Assembly (NCBI RefSeq): GCF_003182595.1
Contig: NZ_PDNZ01000001.1
Location: forward strand, 401,157 to 465,156
Reading direction: 5' to 3'
Origin: Prosthecochloris marina
Lineage (GTDB): Bacteria > Bacteroidota > Chlorobiia > Chlorobiales > Chlorobiaceae
DNA: 64,000 nt
The notes beneath the pieces were generated by a model. It worked only from the letters and a program-made list of their open reading frames with translations, had not been told where the DNA came from and made no database searches. Positions 36,542 to 46,918 of this stretch are shown here, one piece after another (position 1 is the stretch's first letter; the number at the start of each line of letters is the position of its first letter). The position numbers and the translations under genes are program-made.

Positions 36542-37306
36542 TCAACGTCCGGGGACGTCATCGAGGCGAAAGATAACCGTGTGCTCATCACCGGCAGCAT
36601 CGATAAGGAACGAAAGACTTGCTGATTCATCAACCTGTCTTGGTATAGCTACCCTGATTTCGCCAGCAAGCATCATTCCGGGAAAAACGGTTGATTTCCT
36701 CAAGATTGACGACAACGAAGAAATACGCTCTTGTTTATCATATTCTATTTTTGCAAGATCAGATTTCAGCTCGTCATCGGCTGCATCTCGTGCTGCCTGC
36801 TCGGCTGCCGGATCATATGTAGTTTGGGTATAGGTACCATATCCCTCAGGCCCCGAAAAAGAGCCTTCAGTATGGGAATAACCTGCCTTGGACGCCTGAG
36901 AGATGTTCCCCCAATACTCCAATCCTGCAAATACGGCACCAACCGCTGCAGATCTTTCGGCTTTCTCCACCAACTCGTCATAAGAATAGATCCTAACATG
37001 CAAAGGGTCCTCGTCGGCATCGTTGAGCACCTGAACTGTTATATTTTCGATCGAGAAAACCATCGGTTCGTCACCGATGTTTTTCAGCAAAACATTAAAC
37101 CCGGCTGAACTATTGATCCACACCTTTTTCGAAAGAGAATACATGGCAATAACTGTATTGTCCTTCATCGAACCGACGATATGGTTTCCTTTGGCATAAT
37201 ACTCAGCCTGATCAGGCTGTATATCAAGAGATATTTGCCGGGAAGAGCCGCATCCGATATTCAAATAAAATACAAACGATAAGAGAATTGTCCTCGGGAG
37301 CGACAT
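36542..37306 (-). CDS. Hypothetical exported protein, possible lipoprotein
   Basis: About 254 residues from the ATG at 37306 (MSLPRTILLSFVFYLNIGC). The hydrophobic lead followed by IGC-GSS suggests lipid attachment at Cys19, although the -3 residue is Asn, not the usual Leu. The middle is a beta-rich region with INSSAGFNVLLKNIG, followed by a Gly/Ser/Tyr-rich stretch and a charged helix (AAEQAARDAADDELKSDLAK). The C-terminal part (GMMLAGEIRVAIP) resembles a small beta domain. It is monocistronic. The longer frame to 37441 adds a basic leader that is unlikely to be translated. The function is unknown. Confidence 0.62.
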   Translation of the reverse strand: MSLPRTILLSFVFYLNIGCGSSRQISLDIQPDQAEYYAKGNHIVGSMKDNTVIAMYSLSKKVWINSSAGFNVLLKNIGDEPMVFSIENITVQVLNDADEDPLHVRIYSYDELVEKAERSAAVGAVFAGLEYWGNISQASKAGYSHTEGSFSGPEGYGTYTQTTYDPAAEQAARDAADDELKSDLAKIEYDKQERISSLSSILRKSTVFPGMMLAGEIRVAIPRQVDESASLSFLIDAAGDEHTVIFRLDDVPGR

Positions 37307-37499
37307 GAACACCTTGTGCCTCCGTTTTAACCCGCTAATTCTACCCTCAGGCTTTCTCCCGCCATATTTGAAACCGACTGTCAGCAAACCAGCACCGCCT
37401 TTTCTCCTTTTACAACAATCGAGTACCAGATACTTTTTCACACTTTTTTATTACATCCGTTAATAAATTAATGATTTAAATCAAAACAGATAGAATAAA

Positions 37500-38519
37500 A
37501 TGCAAAAACAAGTAGCACTCATAACCATGGTATCAGGGTTCCTGCTTTCCCTGTTATTGCCAGTCCCCCTTGCCTATGCTGATGATAACAGACTATCAAT
37601 CATGTGGTGGAACGTGGAAAACCTGTTCGACACCGATGACGATCCTGTGACCGAGGACAGCGACTTCACGCCCGGAGGTAAAAAACGATGGACTAAAAAA
37701 AAGCTCCTGTTGAAATGCATGCGGCTCTCGCACATCATAAAGGTTGTGCAACATCAAAAAGGCTCTTATCCTGACATCCTTGTTCTCTGTGAAGTTGAAA
37801 ATCAGCAGGTTTTCAACCGGCTGCTCTCGTTCCTCCCGAAAAATCGTTACAAAACAGCCTATCATGACTCGGATGATCCAAGGGGGATCGATATTGCGCT
37901 CGCCTATGATTCTACAAGCGTCGCTCTTGACAGCACCTTTTCCCGGAAAATCGACCTCAAAGGCAAAAACACAAGAGACATTACCCTGTACAGTTTTTCG
38001 GCAAACAGCAATCCTTTTTTCCTGCTGGTCAACCACTGGCCGTCGAGAGCGCTTGACACAGCATGGTCGGAACCAAAGAGGCTGCTCGCTGCCGAAGCAG
38101 CAAGGTCGATCATCGACAGCCTCATGAGCACATCAACTCATGCCGATATCGTCGTTATGGGAGATTTCAACGACGAACCCCATGACAGATCGATACGCGA
38201 AATCCTGGGGGCAACTACCGATAAAAAAGCCTTCATGGAAAACCCGGAAAAAAAGTTGCTTAACTGCTGGGGAGAACTGGACGAAAAAGGCAGCTGCCAT
38301 TTCGGGGGACGATGGTTGAAATTCGATCAGGTCATGGTTTCATCCGGGCTTTTCGATGAGAAAGGACTGTCACTTTCAGAAAATGCATTTTCCTGCTTTC
38401 ACATCCCGCATATGCAAACCGGGAGAAGCGCACGCCCCAATGCAACCTACAAGGGGCCGAAGTACTTGGGCGGATATTCGGACCACTTCCCCATGCTTTT
38501 CGAAGCCATAACACGGTGA
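37500..38519 (+). CDS. Secreted endonuclease/exonuclease/phosphatase-fold protein
   Basis: A 339-residue protein with a signal peptide (cleavage near AYA-DDN). The EEP catalytic elements are all visible: MWWNVENLFD (Asn), CEVEN (metal Glu), DPRGIDIAL, VNHWPSR (His), MGDFNDEP (Asp/Asn), DQVMVS and the terminal GGYSDHFPM (catalytic Asp-His). It would cleave nucleic acids or phosphoesters in the periplasm or outside. It is monocistronic, preceded by the divergent lipoprotein gene. Confidence 0.85.
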   Translation: MQKQVALITMVSGFLLSLLLPVPLAYADDNRLSIMWWNVENLFDTDDDPVTEDSDFTPGGKKRWTKKKLLLKCMRLSHIIKVVQHQKGSYPDILVLCEVENQQVFNRLLSFLPKNRYKTAYHDSDDPRGIDIALAYDSTSVALDSTFSRKIDLKGKNTRDITLYSFSANSNPFFLLVNHWPSRALDTAWSEPKRLLAAEAARSIIDSLMSTSTHADIVVMGDFNDEPHDRSIREILGATTDKKAFMENPEKKLLNCWGELDEKGSCHFGGRWLKFDQVMVSSGLFDEKGLSLSENAFSCFHIPHMQTGRSARPNATYKGPKYLGGYSDHFPMLFEAITR

Positions 38520-38758
38520 TATAAAACGTGAAATAAAATTTTGCCGCCACAGAGATCCTTTCTTTGAAGAACTCCGCAGAAATTGTAAATTCACCCTCGT
38601 TATGATCTTTGCGATTATACTCCACATACACTCAGTCACTTTCTTTCACGGGTATACGTGACTAACCTGTGTCTGCTTGCCGACAAGCCTGAACGATGTT
38701 CAGCGACTCATTTTACGGTTGCATCTCAACTCACGCAATTCTAACGCAAAATCATAAA

Positions 38759-40834
38759 ATGGACAACCAATTGATTCTTTATGCAGTACCCCTTTCCGGC
38801 ATCATCGCATTACTGTATGCTTTGTTCAAAGCCGGATGGGTATCAAAACAGGACAGCGGAACCCAGGAAATGGCAACGATTGCCGGGCACATCGCCGACG
38901 GAGCGGTTGCTTTTCTTAAACGAGAGTACAAGGTTCTGGTGATTTTTGTTATTTCCGTTGCGGTCCTGCTGGGCTTTGCCAACAGCGGCAGACCTGACTC
39001 TTCCCCGATTATAGCGGTAAGCTTCATCGTTGGCGCTATCTGCTCAGGACTTGCCGGCTACTTCGGCATGAAAGTCGCAACCAAGGCAAACGTCAGAACA
39101 ACCCATGCCGCACGGGAAGGATTGTCAAGGGCGCTGAACGTTGCATTCTCAGGAGGCCTTGTCATGGGGCTTTCAGTTGTCGGCCTGGGCATACTCGGAC
39201 TCTCTACTCTCTTCATTATCTACAACAACCAGTTTTCCGAAATCAATCAGGTAATCAATCTCATTTCAGGCTTTTCCCTGGGCGCCTCGTCGATCGCACT
39301 CTTTGCACGTGTAGGAGGAGGAATCTATACCAAGGCGGCTGACGTCGGTGCCGATCTTGCGGGTAAAGTCTACGAGGGAATCCCTGAAGACGATCCGAGA
39401 AATCCGGCAACCATTGCCGATAACGTCGGCGATAACGTTGGTGATGTAGCCGGTATGGGAGCCGATCTTTTTGAAAGCTATGTCGGTTCGATCATCGGAA
39501 CCATGGTTCTCGGTGCAGCATTTGTTCCGGTCTTCGACAGCATGGGGATCTCACCGATCGCCGGAGTGATCCTTCCGCTTGTCATAGCCGCTGTTGGTAT
39601 CATCGTATCGATTCTCGGCTCGTTTTTTGTGAAGGTTAAAGAGGGAGGAAATCCTCAAACCGGTCTTAATACCGGCGAATTCGGCGCCTCTTTTATCATG
39701 GCTGTACTGAGTTATTTCATTATCACGAACATCCTGCCATCGACATGGACGGTCAGCGGTGTCACGTATACCTCTCTCAATGTGTTTTTCGCGGTTATCA
39801 TAGGCCTTGCCGCCGGTGTTCTTATCGGTCTTATTACCGAATATTACTGTTCGACACACCATAAACCTGTCGTAAACATCGCCTATCAAAGCGTTACCGG
39901 TTCAGCAACAAACATTATTGCCGGTCTCGGTACGGGTATGATGTCAACCGGTCTTCCGATTATCGTTCTTTCAGCCGCAATTATCGGATCTCACTACTTT
40001 GCCGGCCTCTATGGCATAGCCATCGCGGCGCTTGGCATGCTTTCCGTCACCGGTATCCAGCTCGCTGTCGATGCTTACGGTCCGATTTCGGACAATGCCG
40101 GTGGTATTGCCGAAATGTCCAAACTTCCGCCGGAAGTACGCGAAAGAACCGATAAACTCGACGCTGTCGGCAACACAACCGCAGCTATCGGAAAAGGATT
40201 CGCTATCGGCAGTGCAGCCCTTACCGCTCTTGCTCTTTTTGCAGCATTCCGCCAACAGGCAGGCGTTGAGTCTATCGACATATCGAAACCGGTCATCATG
40301 GCAGGTCTGCTTCTTGGAGCCATGCTTCCGTTTGTGTTCAGCGCCCTTGCCATGGGAGCTGTAGGCCGTGCTGCCCGGGATATGATCACCGAAGTCGGTC
40401 GTCAGTTCAACGAAATTCCCGGCCTGAGAGAAGGAACCACCCCGGCCGAGTTCGCTCACTGTGTCGATATCTCTACAAAAGCGGCTATTCGCGAAATGAT
40501 TCTTCCCGGAACTCTCGGTGTCCTTGTACCTGTTGTCGTTGGTTTCGTTTCAAAGGATATGCTTGGCGGACTGCTTGCAGGGGTAACATCTTCAGGTGTG
40601 CTGCTTGCCATATTCCAGTCCAACGCCGGAGGCGCGTGGGATAACGCCAAAAAACGCATTGAAGGCAATATCGAGTTTGACGGTGTAACCTACGGCAAAG
40701 GCACCGAAGCTCACAAAGCCGCAGTTGTCGGAGATACCGTTGGTGATCCGTTCAAGGATACAAGTGGACCGAGCCTCAATATTCTCATGAAGCTCATCGC
40801 AGTTGTCGCACTGGTTATAGCCCCGCTTATTTAG
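38759..40834 (+). CDS. hppA: Membrane-bound K+-dependent ion-translocating pyrophosphatase
   Basis: Integral membrane enzyme of about 691 residues and 16 helices that couples PPi hydrolysis to Na+ and/or H+ pumping. Signature blocks are [39 protein letters not shown] and [17 protein letters not shown]. The motif [10 protein letters not shown] has Ala where K+-independent enzymes have Lys, which places it in the K+-dependent class. Green sulfur bacterial homologues have been described as Na+-transporting; which ion is moved here is inferred. The start is the ATG at 38759. A terminator follows. Confidence 0.95.
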   Translation: MDNQLILYAVPLSGIIALLYALFKAGWVSKQDSGTQEMATIAGHIADGAVAFLKREYKVLVIFVISVAVLLGFANSGRPDSSPIIAVSFIVGAICSGLAGYFGMKVATKANVRTTHAAREGLSRALNVAFSGGLVMGLSVVGLGILGLSTLFIIYNNQFSEINQVINLISGFSLGASSIALFARVGGGIYTKAADVGADLAGKVYEGIPEDDPRNPATIADNVGDNVGDVAGMGADLFESYVGSIIGTMVLGAAFVPVFDSMGISPIAGVILPLVIAAVGIIVSILGSFFVKVKEGGNPQTGLNTGEFGASFIMAVLSYFIITNILPSTWTVSGVTYTSLNVFFAVIIGLAAGVLIGLITEYYCSTHHKPVVNIAYQSVTGSATNIIAGLGTGMMSTGLPIIVLSAAIIGSHYFAGLYGIAIAALGMLSVTGIQLAVDAYGPISDNAGGIAEMSKLPPEVRERTDKLDAVGNTTAAIGKGFAIGSAALTALALFAAFRQQAGVESIDISKPVIMAGLLLGAMLPFVFSALAMGAVGRAARDMITEVGRQFNEIPGLREGTTPAEFAHCVDISTKAAIREMILPGTLGVLVPVVVGFVSKDMLGGLLAGVTSSGVLLAIFQSNAGGAWDNAKKRIEGNIEFDGVTYGKGTEAHKAAVVGDTVGDPFKDTSGPSLNILMKLIAVVALVIAPLI

Positions 40835-40859
40835 GTGGTCGCAAGTAACAAAAAACAGA

Positions 40860-40892
40860 GGAGGCCTCGAAGAATCGGGGCCTTCCTTTTTT
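40860..40892 (+). terminator. Rho-independent terminator of hppA
   Basis: GGAGGCCTCGA (40860-40870), AGAA loop, TCGGGGCCTTC (40875-40885), then T6. Confidence 0.85.
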
Positions 40893-40992
40893 ATGAAACA
40901 CAATACCACTCCTTGCCTTTAACCTCTCGCACTTTATATCACATTTATTACATTCAGCTTTTAGCATGTAATCAGAGAATGTAGAAACATCC

Positions 40993-42597
40993 ATGAAAAA
41001 CAATCTTTTGCTTGGAGCGGAAGCAATCGGTGCAGCAGCTCTTGATGCAGGCATCTCCGGAGTTTACGCTTACCCTGGCACTCCCTCGACGGAAATCACC
41101 GAATTCATTCAGCGCTCCCCTGAAGCAAAAAAACACACTGTCCGGTCGTCATGGTCTGCGAACGAAAAAACCGCACTCGAAGCGGCACTCGGTATGTCAT
41201 TCGCCGGAAAACGATCCCTTTGCTGCATGAAGCATGTAGGGCTCAACGTAGCGGCAGACCCTTTTATCAATGCAGCCTTGACCGGTGTGAACGGCGGACT
41301 GGTCATCGCTGTTGCGGATGATCCGTCGATGCATTCATCACAGAATGAACAGGACAGCAGAATTTATGGCAAATTCGCCATGATCCCGGTTCTCGAACCG
41401 GCATCCCAACAGGAACTATACGACACCACAGCCGATGCATTTCAACTTTCAGAAGAACTCGGCCTCCCGGTTCTTCTGCGTTTGACGACACGCCTGTCAC
41501 ACTCCCGCTCCAATATCGTCCGACGCCGTTCCAGCCCGCAAAACGTTTTGCAACCGGAAACCGATCCCAACCGTTTCGTTCTGATTCCTTCAAATGCACG
41601 TATCCAGTATCAGAAGCTTCTTGACATACAACCAGCGTTAAAACATCGCTCTGAACATTCCTCTCTCAACAAACTCATCGAAGGCCCTGGGAAAAAAGGC
41701 GTCATAGCTTTTGGGATAGCCTTCAACTATGTAATGGAAGTTCGTGAAACCCATGATCTCTCGATACCGGTACTCAAAATCGGGCAATATCCTCTGCCTG
41801 AAGAAATGCTGAAAGTCTTTATCAATCACTGCGAGAGCGTCCTCATCGCAGAAGAAGGCTACCCGTTTGCAGAAGAATATCTTCGCGGTCTTTCCGGCAA
41901 TCCCAAACTCAGCGGACGCCTTGACGGTGCTTTACCCCGATCCGGAGAGCTCGATGCGTCCCTCATTGCCAGTGCACTCGGCATTGCTCATAAAAAAACG
42001 TTCGACATCCCTGCAGTCGTTACCGAACGGCCCCCTGAACTCTGCAAAGGCTGCGGTCATCGGGACATGTTCGACGCTATAAATGCGGCCATGCAGAAAC
42101 AGCCATATCATCAGGTTTTCTCCGATATCGGCTGCTATACGCTTGGAGCATTACCACCGTTCAACGCCATTCATACCTGTGTCGATATGGGTGCTGCGAT
42201 AACCATGGCAAAAGGCGCTGCCGATGCAGGAATGCTGCCCGCCGTTGCGGTAATCGGCGATTCGACATTCACTCACTCAGGCATCACCGGCCTTCTCGAT
42301 GCAGTCAATGATCGCAATGGCATCACCATCATCATTGCCGATAATGACACCACCGCCATGACCGGAGGCCAGGATTCTTCGGCCACCGGACGGCTGCACG
42401 CCATTTGCAAAGGTATCGGCGTTGAAGAACAACACATTCGAATACTTGTACCTCTGAAAAAAAATCTCGAAGAAAACATCGCTGCCCTTGAAGCGGAACT
42501 GGCCTACAATGGCGTGTCCATTGTCATTTTCCACCGCGAATGTATCGAAACAGCGGCACGCAAAAGACGCAGCGACCGACAAAAAGAGCAGCATTAG
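40993..42597 (+). CDS. iorA: Indolepyruvate:ferredoxin oxidoreductase alpha subunit, lacking the C-terminal ferredoxin domain
   Basis: TPP-dependent arylpyruvate oxidoreductase large subunit. It shows the pyrimidine domain (GVYAYPGTPSTEITEF), the TPP domain (ELCKGCGHRDMFDAI, VIGDSTFTHSGITGLLDAV, IADNDTTAMTGGQD) and normal order. At 534 residues it ends in HRECIETAARKRRS, without the CxxCxxCxxxCP pairs that usually form a C-terminal 2[4Fe-4S] domain in IorA. Electrons must then leave by the separate ferredoxins or another route. It is followed 13 bases later by iorB, then by paaK and an ACT gene. In phototrophs the enzyme can run towards arylpyruvate synthesis from arylacetyl-CoA. Confidence 0.92.
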   Translation: MKNNLLLGAEAIGAAALDAGISGVYAYPGTPSTEITEFIQRSPEAKKHTVRSSWSANEKTALEAALGMSFAGKRSLCCMKHVGLNVAADPFINAALTGVNGGLVIAVADDPSMHSSQNEQDSRIYGKFAMIPVLEPASQQELYDTTADAFQLSEELGLPVLLRLTTRLSHSRSNIVRRRSSPQNVLQPETDPNRFVLIPSNARIQYQKLLDIQPALKHRSEHSSLNKLIEGPGKKGVIAFGIAFNYVMEVRETHDLSIPVLKIGQYPLPEEMLKVFINHCESVLIAEEGYPFAEEYLRGLSGNPKLSGRLDGALPRSGELDASLIASALGIAHKKTFDIPAVVTERPPELCKGCGHRDMFDAINAAMQKQPYHQVFSDIGCYTLGALPPFNAIHTCVDMGAAITMAKGAADAGMLPAVAVIGDSTFTHSGITGLLDAVNDRNGITIIIADNDTTAMTGGQDSSATGRLHAICKGIGVEEQHIRILVPLKKNLEENIAALEAELAYNGVSIVIFHRECIETAARKRRSDRQKEQH

Positions 42598-42610
42598 AAC
42601 CAGGATAGTC

Positions 42611-43201
42611 ATGAAGAAAAACATTATCCTCGCAGGCGTGGGAGGTCAGGGGATTCTCAGCATAGCCACCGTCATCGATCTTGCCGCCGTAAAAAGCGAA
42701 CTCAATATCAAGCAGGCAGAAGTACACGGCATGAGTCAACGGGGTGGTGCAGTACAGTCACATCTTAGAATCTCCGATACCGCCATCTATTCAGACCTCA
42801 TTCCACTGGGACAGGCAGACCTCATTCTCTCGGTCGAACCAATGGAAGCGCTTCGTCACCTGCCATGGCTCTCGGAGAATGGCATGATCGTTTCCTCGAT
42901 CGATCCGGTTAAAAACATACCGAATTACCCGGATATGGAGAAAATCACCGAACAGATCCGAAAAACCGGCCAGCATCTTCTGGTCAATGCGGCTGCGCTT
43001 GCCGCCGAAATCGGAAATCCCAAAACAGCCAACATGATCGTGCTTGGCGCAGCCTCACCATGGACATGCATCGAAGAGAATCTGATTGAGGAAGGAGTCA
43101 GACTACTTTTCGAGCCAAAAGGAAAAGAAGTCGCCGACCTGAACGTTAAAGCATTCAGAAAAGGGCGTTCACTGTCTGAGAAAAGCAAGGTACTGAAGTA
43201 A
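42611..43201 (+). CDS. iorB: Indolepyruvate:ferredoxin oxidoreductase beta subunit
   Basis: The gamma-type subunit domain (196 residues) that binds the CoA substrate side. Family blocks are [36 protein letters not shown] and [15 protein letters not shown]. The start is the ATG at 42611; the upstream in-frame extension overlaps iorA and is not needed. It is 13 bases from iorA and 22 bases before paaK. Confidence 0.93.
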   Translation: MKKNIILAGVGGQGILSIATVIDLAAVKSELNIKQAEVHGMSQRGGAVQSHLRISDTAIYSDLIPLGQADLILSVEPMEALRHLPWLSENGMIVSSIDPVKNIPNYPDMEKITEQIRKTGQHLLVNAAALAAEIGNPKTANMIVLGAASPWTCIEENLIEEGVRLLFEPKGKEVADLNVKAFRKGRSLSEKSKVLK

Positions 43202-43223
43202 AAAAACGTATAGAACTGGATAC

Positions 43224-44522
43224 ATGATTTGGAACAAGCACATAGAATGCATGGACCGTGAGGAAATGCGGTCGCTGCAAGGCGAACGGCTACAGAACAT
43301 GGTGGAACTGGTCTACCACAATGTCCCGTTTTACCGCCAGAAACTGCAGAATGCCGGTATCGAACCGGGAGCAATCAGAACGATAGACGACCTGAAGCAT
43401 CTGCCGTTCACTACGAAACAGGACCTTCGCGATAACTACCCTTTCGGACTCTTCAGCGTTCCGCAACAGGATATCGTACGGCTGCACGCGTCCAGCGGTA
43501 CAACAGGCAAACCCACTGTTGTCGGCTATACTCATCGTGATATTCAGACATGGAGTGAAGTCGTTGCCCGCTCACTGAGCATGGCAGGAGTGACCCGGGA
43601 TGACATTATTCAGGTAGCCTATGGTTACGGACTTTTTACCGGCGGACTCGGGCTCCATTACGGAGCGGAAAAAGTCGGAGCTTCGGTGATCCCGATTTCC
43701 GGTGGAAACACAAAAAAACAGCTTCAGCTCATGCAGGATTTCGGTTCTACTGTACTTGCCTGTACGCCGTCCTATGCCTCCTTTCTCGGCGAAGCTATCA
43801 ACGAGGCCGAAATAGACCGCAAAAACTTCCGCCTCACGGCAGGAATTTTCGGAGCCGAACCCTGGACAGAAGAAATGCGTAAGGAAATCGAGGATCTTTT
43901 GGGAATCAAGGCTTTCGATATTTACGGTCTCAGCGAGATCATCGGCCCCGGAGTTTCAATGGAGTGCTCCGCCCACCATGGCATGCATATCTTTGAAGAC
44001 CATTTCATACCCGAAATCATCAATCCCGACACTGGAGAAATCCTACCATATGGTGAGCTTGGAGAACTCGTGTTCACCCCTGTCACGAAAGAAGCCCTGC
44101 CGCTCTTGCGTTATCGAACCCGTGACCTCACCAGGCTGCATGTTGACACCTGCAGCTGTGGCAGAACACTCGTGCGCATGGAAAAATGTGTTGGCCGTTC
44201 CGACGATATGCTCATCATCCGCGGCGTCAACGTCTTTCCCTCACAAGTTGAATCTGTCCTGCTGGAAATGAATGAAACAAAGCCGCACTATATTCTTATC
44301 GTCGACCGGGTAAACAATCTCGATACGCTTGAAATACAGGTGGAGGTTGAAGACCAGTTTTTCAGTGACGAAATCGGAGAACTCGAAGACTTGCAGAAGC
44401 GTATCCTTCACAACATCCAGAGCACCCTTGGCATCAGTGCCCGCATCAAGCTCGTTGAACCACGTACCATCGAGCGCAGCGCCGGGAAGGCACAGCGGGT
44501 CATCGACAATCGAAAACTTTAA
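43224..44522 (+). CDS. paaK: Phenylacetate-CoA ligase (arylacetate-activating)
   Basis: ATP-dependent acyl-CoA ligase, 432 residues. The AMP-binding signature is [17 protein letters not shown]. Further blocks are [44 protein letters not shown] and the C-terminal RSAGKAQRV with the catalytic Lys. With iorAB it can convert aryl acids (phenylacetate, indoleacetate) to aryl-CoA and on to arylpyruvates, or the reverse. Position in the iorAB-paaK-ACT operon makes this its likely role. Confidence 0.94.
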   Translation: MIWNKHIECMDREEMRSLQGERLQNMVELVYHNVPFYRQKLQNAGIEPGAIRTIDDLKHLPFTTKQDLRDNYPFGLFSVPQQDIVRLHASSGTTGKPTVVGYTHRDIQTWSEVVARSLSMAGVTRDDIIQVAYGYGLFTGGLGLHYGAEKVGASVIPISGGNTKKQLQLMQDFGSTVLACTPSYASFLGEAINEAEIDRKNFRLTAGIFGAEPWTEEMRKEIEDLLGIKAFDIYGLSEIIGPGVSMECSAHHGMHIFEDHFIPEIINPDTGEILPYGELGELVFTPVTKEALPLLRYRTRDLTRLHVDTCSCGRTLVRMEKCVGRSDDMLIIRGVNVFPSQVESVLLEMNETKPHYILIVDRVNNLDTLEIQVEVEDQFFSDEIGELEDLQKRILHNIQSTLGISARIKLVEPRTIERSAGKAQRVIDNRKL

Positions 44523-44534
44523 TCGACATCACTC

Positions 44535-44972
44535 ATGATCATCAAACAACTCTCCGTATTTCTCGAAAACAAGATCGGACGGTTAACCGAAATCACCGGC
44601 ATATTAGCCGAACACAACATCAATATCAGCGCATTCAGCATCGCGGATTCAACCGATTTCGGGATACTTCGCATGATAACGAGCGATCCTGACCTTGCCG
44701 AAAACGTGCTGAAGGCAAATGGCTTCGCCGTCAAAATCACCGATGTCGTATGCCTCATTGTTCCTCACAATCCGGGAGGACTTCATAAAGCGCTCCGTAT
44801 TCTTTCCGATAATGGTGTCGCCATCGACTACATGTACGCCTACGCTACAGGCAATAGTGCTGTTGTCGTCATCAGAGCAGATTCTCTTGAAAAAATTATA
44901 AACGTTCTCCAACAACACGAACACCAATTCCTGCAACCCGGAACAAACCAAAACCTCAATAACGATTCATAA
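44535..44972 (+). CDS. Tandem ACT-domain regulatory protein
   Basis: A 145-residue protein of two ACT domains (about 2-68 and 69-140). The first begins IIKQLSVFLENKIGRLTEIT with the ligand-loop Gly, and the second has PGGLHKALRILSDNGVAID. Such stand-alone proteins accompany paaK/ior clusters and probably sense an aromatic amino acid. It starts 12 bases after paaK and overlaps the 3' end of the convergent aminotransferase gene by 17 bases. Confidence 0.88.
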   Translation: MIIKQLSVFLENKIGRLTEITGILAEHNINISAFSIADSTDFGILRMITSDPDLAENVLKANGFAVKITDVVCLIVPHNPGGLHKALRILSDNGVAIDYMYAYATGNSAVVVIRADSLEKIINVLQQHEHQFLQPGTNQNLNNDS

Positions 44973-46155
44973 CCTTTTTGATCGCACTGGCTATAATCGG
45001 TATTCCACGTTCAATCTGACTGGCGTCTGTGTTACAATAAGACAAACGAAGTGTATTGTTCCGGCGTCCTTGTGGATCGAAAGTCTTTCCGATCACAAAA
45101 ACCACTCCATCCTCAAGAGACAACTCCAGAACTTCTGATGCATCGATATGCTCCGGCAGTGCAAGCCAGATATAAAACCCTCCCCGGGGTCTTGTCCAGG
45201 CAACATCGGTCGGCAACGTCGCCTCAAGAATATCTCCCATCAGCAATGCCCGTTTCCGGTACTCCGTGCGAACTCGTTCCATGTAAGGGAAAATCTGCCC
45301 GGAGCGGATAAATTCATCGGCAATAACCTGTGTAAAACTCGGAGAACAAGCATCGTATGATTGTTTGATCAATTCACAACGCTCATAAATCTCCTCCGAA
45401 GCGAGCAACCAGCCCAAACGCAGACCTGGTCCCAGTATTTTCGAAAATGAACCGGTGTAACACACATCGAGGCCTTCGGGATTTTCCGCCTTGATCGGTT
45501 TCAGATGCGGTTTATCTTCTTCATAAAAATACAGCTCACCATAAGCGTCGTCTTCGATCAGCACAATATCCTTCCAGGCGAGAGTTTCAACAAGACGACG
45601 CTTGCGCTCCATGGAATATAGTATTCCCCCGGGATTGTGAAAATACGGAGTGATATACAACAACTTTGCGGGATCTGTACTGTTCGCTTCTACGTCAAGG
45701 TCTCCGATACTGATCCCCTCCTTATCAACTGAAAGTCCGGTCAACTCGGCCTGGCATGACTTGAATGCCGAAAGTGCTCCGATAAAACATGGATTTTCAA
45801 CCAGCACCCGGTCTCCCGGATCGAGAAAAGCACGAGCAAGAATACTGATCGCCTGCTGCGATCCCGTGGTAATCATGAGCCGTTCACGCTCGGTCGGCAA
45901 CCCCCTGGCAGCAAGAAATTCACCGAGAGATTCCAAAAGTGAGGGCAGCCCGGGCGTTGGACCGTACTGAAACGCCTGTTGTTTTTTCAAAACATCGAGC
46001 CGACCAAACAACTCGTCAACCTCAGAGATGGGAAACAAATCGTTATCGGGCATGCCCCCGGCAAAAGAAATAATTCCCGGCCGGGTCACCAGTTTCATCA
46101 AATCGCGGATTTCTGACGAACGCAGCGAAGATATCGAAGAAGAAAAACGTGGCAT
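44956..46155 (-). CDS. PLP-dependent aminotransferase (LysN/aromatic, class I-II fold)
   Basis: About 399 residues, fold type I, of the 2-aminoadipate/MocR-like aminotransferase branch but without an HTH domain. It has ISFAGGMPDNDLFP at the N-terminus, ITTGSQQAISILARAFLDPG, YITPYFHNPGG, the Schiff-base Lys in YTGSFSKILGPGLRLGW and RPRGGFYIWL. Convergent with the iorAB-paaK-ACT operon, it could turn arylpyruvates into aromatic amino acids. That link is from context. The start is the ATG at 46155. Confidence 0.88.
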   Translation of the reverse strand: MPRFSSSISSLRSSEIRDLMKLVTRPGIISFAGGMPDNDLFPISEVDELFGRLDVLKKQQAFQYGPTPGLPSLLESLGEFLAARGLPTERERLMITTGSQQAISILARAFLDPGDRVLVENPCFIGALSAFKSCQAELTGLSVDKEGISIGDLDVEANSTDPAKLLYITPYFHNPGGILYSMERKRRLVETLAWKDIVLIEDDAYGELYFYEEDKPHLKPIKAENPEGLDVCYTGSFSKILGPGLRLGWLLASEEIYERCELIKQSYDACSPSFTQVIADEFIRSGQIFPYMERVRTEYRKRALLMGDILEATLPTDVAWTRPRGGFYIWLALPEHIDASEVLELSLEDGVVFVIGKTFDPQGRRNNTLRLSYCNTDASQIERGIPIIASAIKKVMNRY

Positions 46156-46348
46156 CAATAAAAAAAGTTACAGGTTTGAAAAGAACAGGAAGGTACAGGT
46201 CTATCCACAAATACAAAAAATAAACCTTCAGTGCTTTGCCACAAGCACAGTAACGCTCCGCCTGCACCATGCGGTACATGGTTTTTGCTATTATAATCCT
46301 TATCACTTATGTTCATGACAGATCCGCAACATCAATAAAAACATTGTC

Positions 46349-46918
46349 ATGAAGCTTATCGCCGGACTGGGAAATCCCGAAAAAAGGCATGAAAACACCC
46401 GCCACAACATAGGGTTCGAAATCATTGATGAAATGGCCCGAACACTTCAGACCGGCTTTACTTCCGGAAAGGGTAATTTTCACTATGCAAAAATATCCCA
46501 TCGGGGCGAACCGGTGCTCCTGCTCAAACCGATGACATACATGAACCTTTCGGGCCACGCTGTAGTTGCCGCAATGAACTTCTATAAAATCGGTATCGGG
46601 GATGTTCTCGTTATCTGTGACGACCTCAATATTCCTCTCGGTTCGATACGGTTGAGGGCAAAAGGCTCCGCAGGAGGCCAGAACGGACTCAAACACATTA
46701 TCCAGTGCCTTGGAAGAGAAGATTTCGCCCGTCTACGCGTCGGCATAGGCATGGACCGACCGACAGGCTCCTATTCGTCATTCGTGCTTGGGAGATTCAG
46801 TGAGGAAGATCGAAAAATCATCGACAAAATAATCCCTGCAAGTGCTGATGCCGCCCTTGATTTCGTGCAGCACGGTATAGAACATGCCATGACCCATTTC
46901 AACAGAAAAAGTATCTAA
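46349..46918 (+). CDS. pth: Peptidyl-tRNA hydrolase
   Basis: Releases peptides from peptidyl-tRNA. It has 189 residues. Catalytic and substrate residues are seen in AGLGNPEKRHENTRHNIGF (Asn10 and His20 types), LLLKPMTYMNLSG, VICDDLNIPLG and GSAGGQNGLKHI. The gene overlaps the 3' end of the convergent alpha/beta hydrolase gene by four bases. The upstream gap of 190 bases holds no clear gene. Confidence 0.95.
   Translation: MKLIAGLGNPEKRHENTRHNIGFEIIDEMARTLQTGFTSGKGNFHYAKISHRGEPVLLLKPMTYMNLSGHAVVAAMNFYKIGIGDVLVICDDLNIPLGSIRLRAKGSAGGQNGLKHIIQCLGREDFARLRVGIGMDRPTGSYSSFVLGRFSEEDRKIIDKIIPASADAALDFVQHGIEHAMTHFNRKSI

Noticed and set aside
37307..37441. N-terminal extension of the lipoprotein-like gene
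   Set aside because: It would place a long basic leader before the hydrophobic signal sequence.
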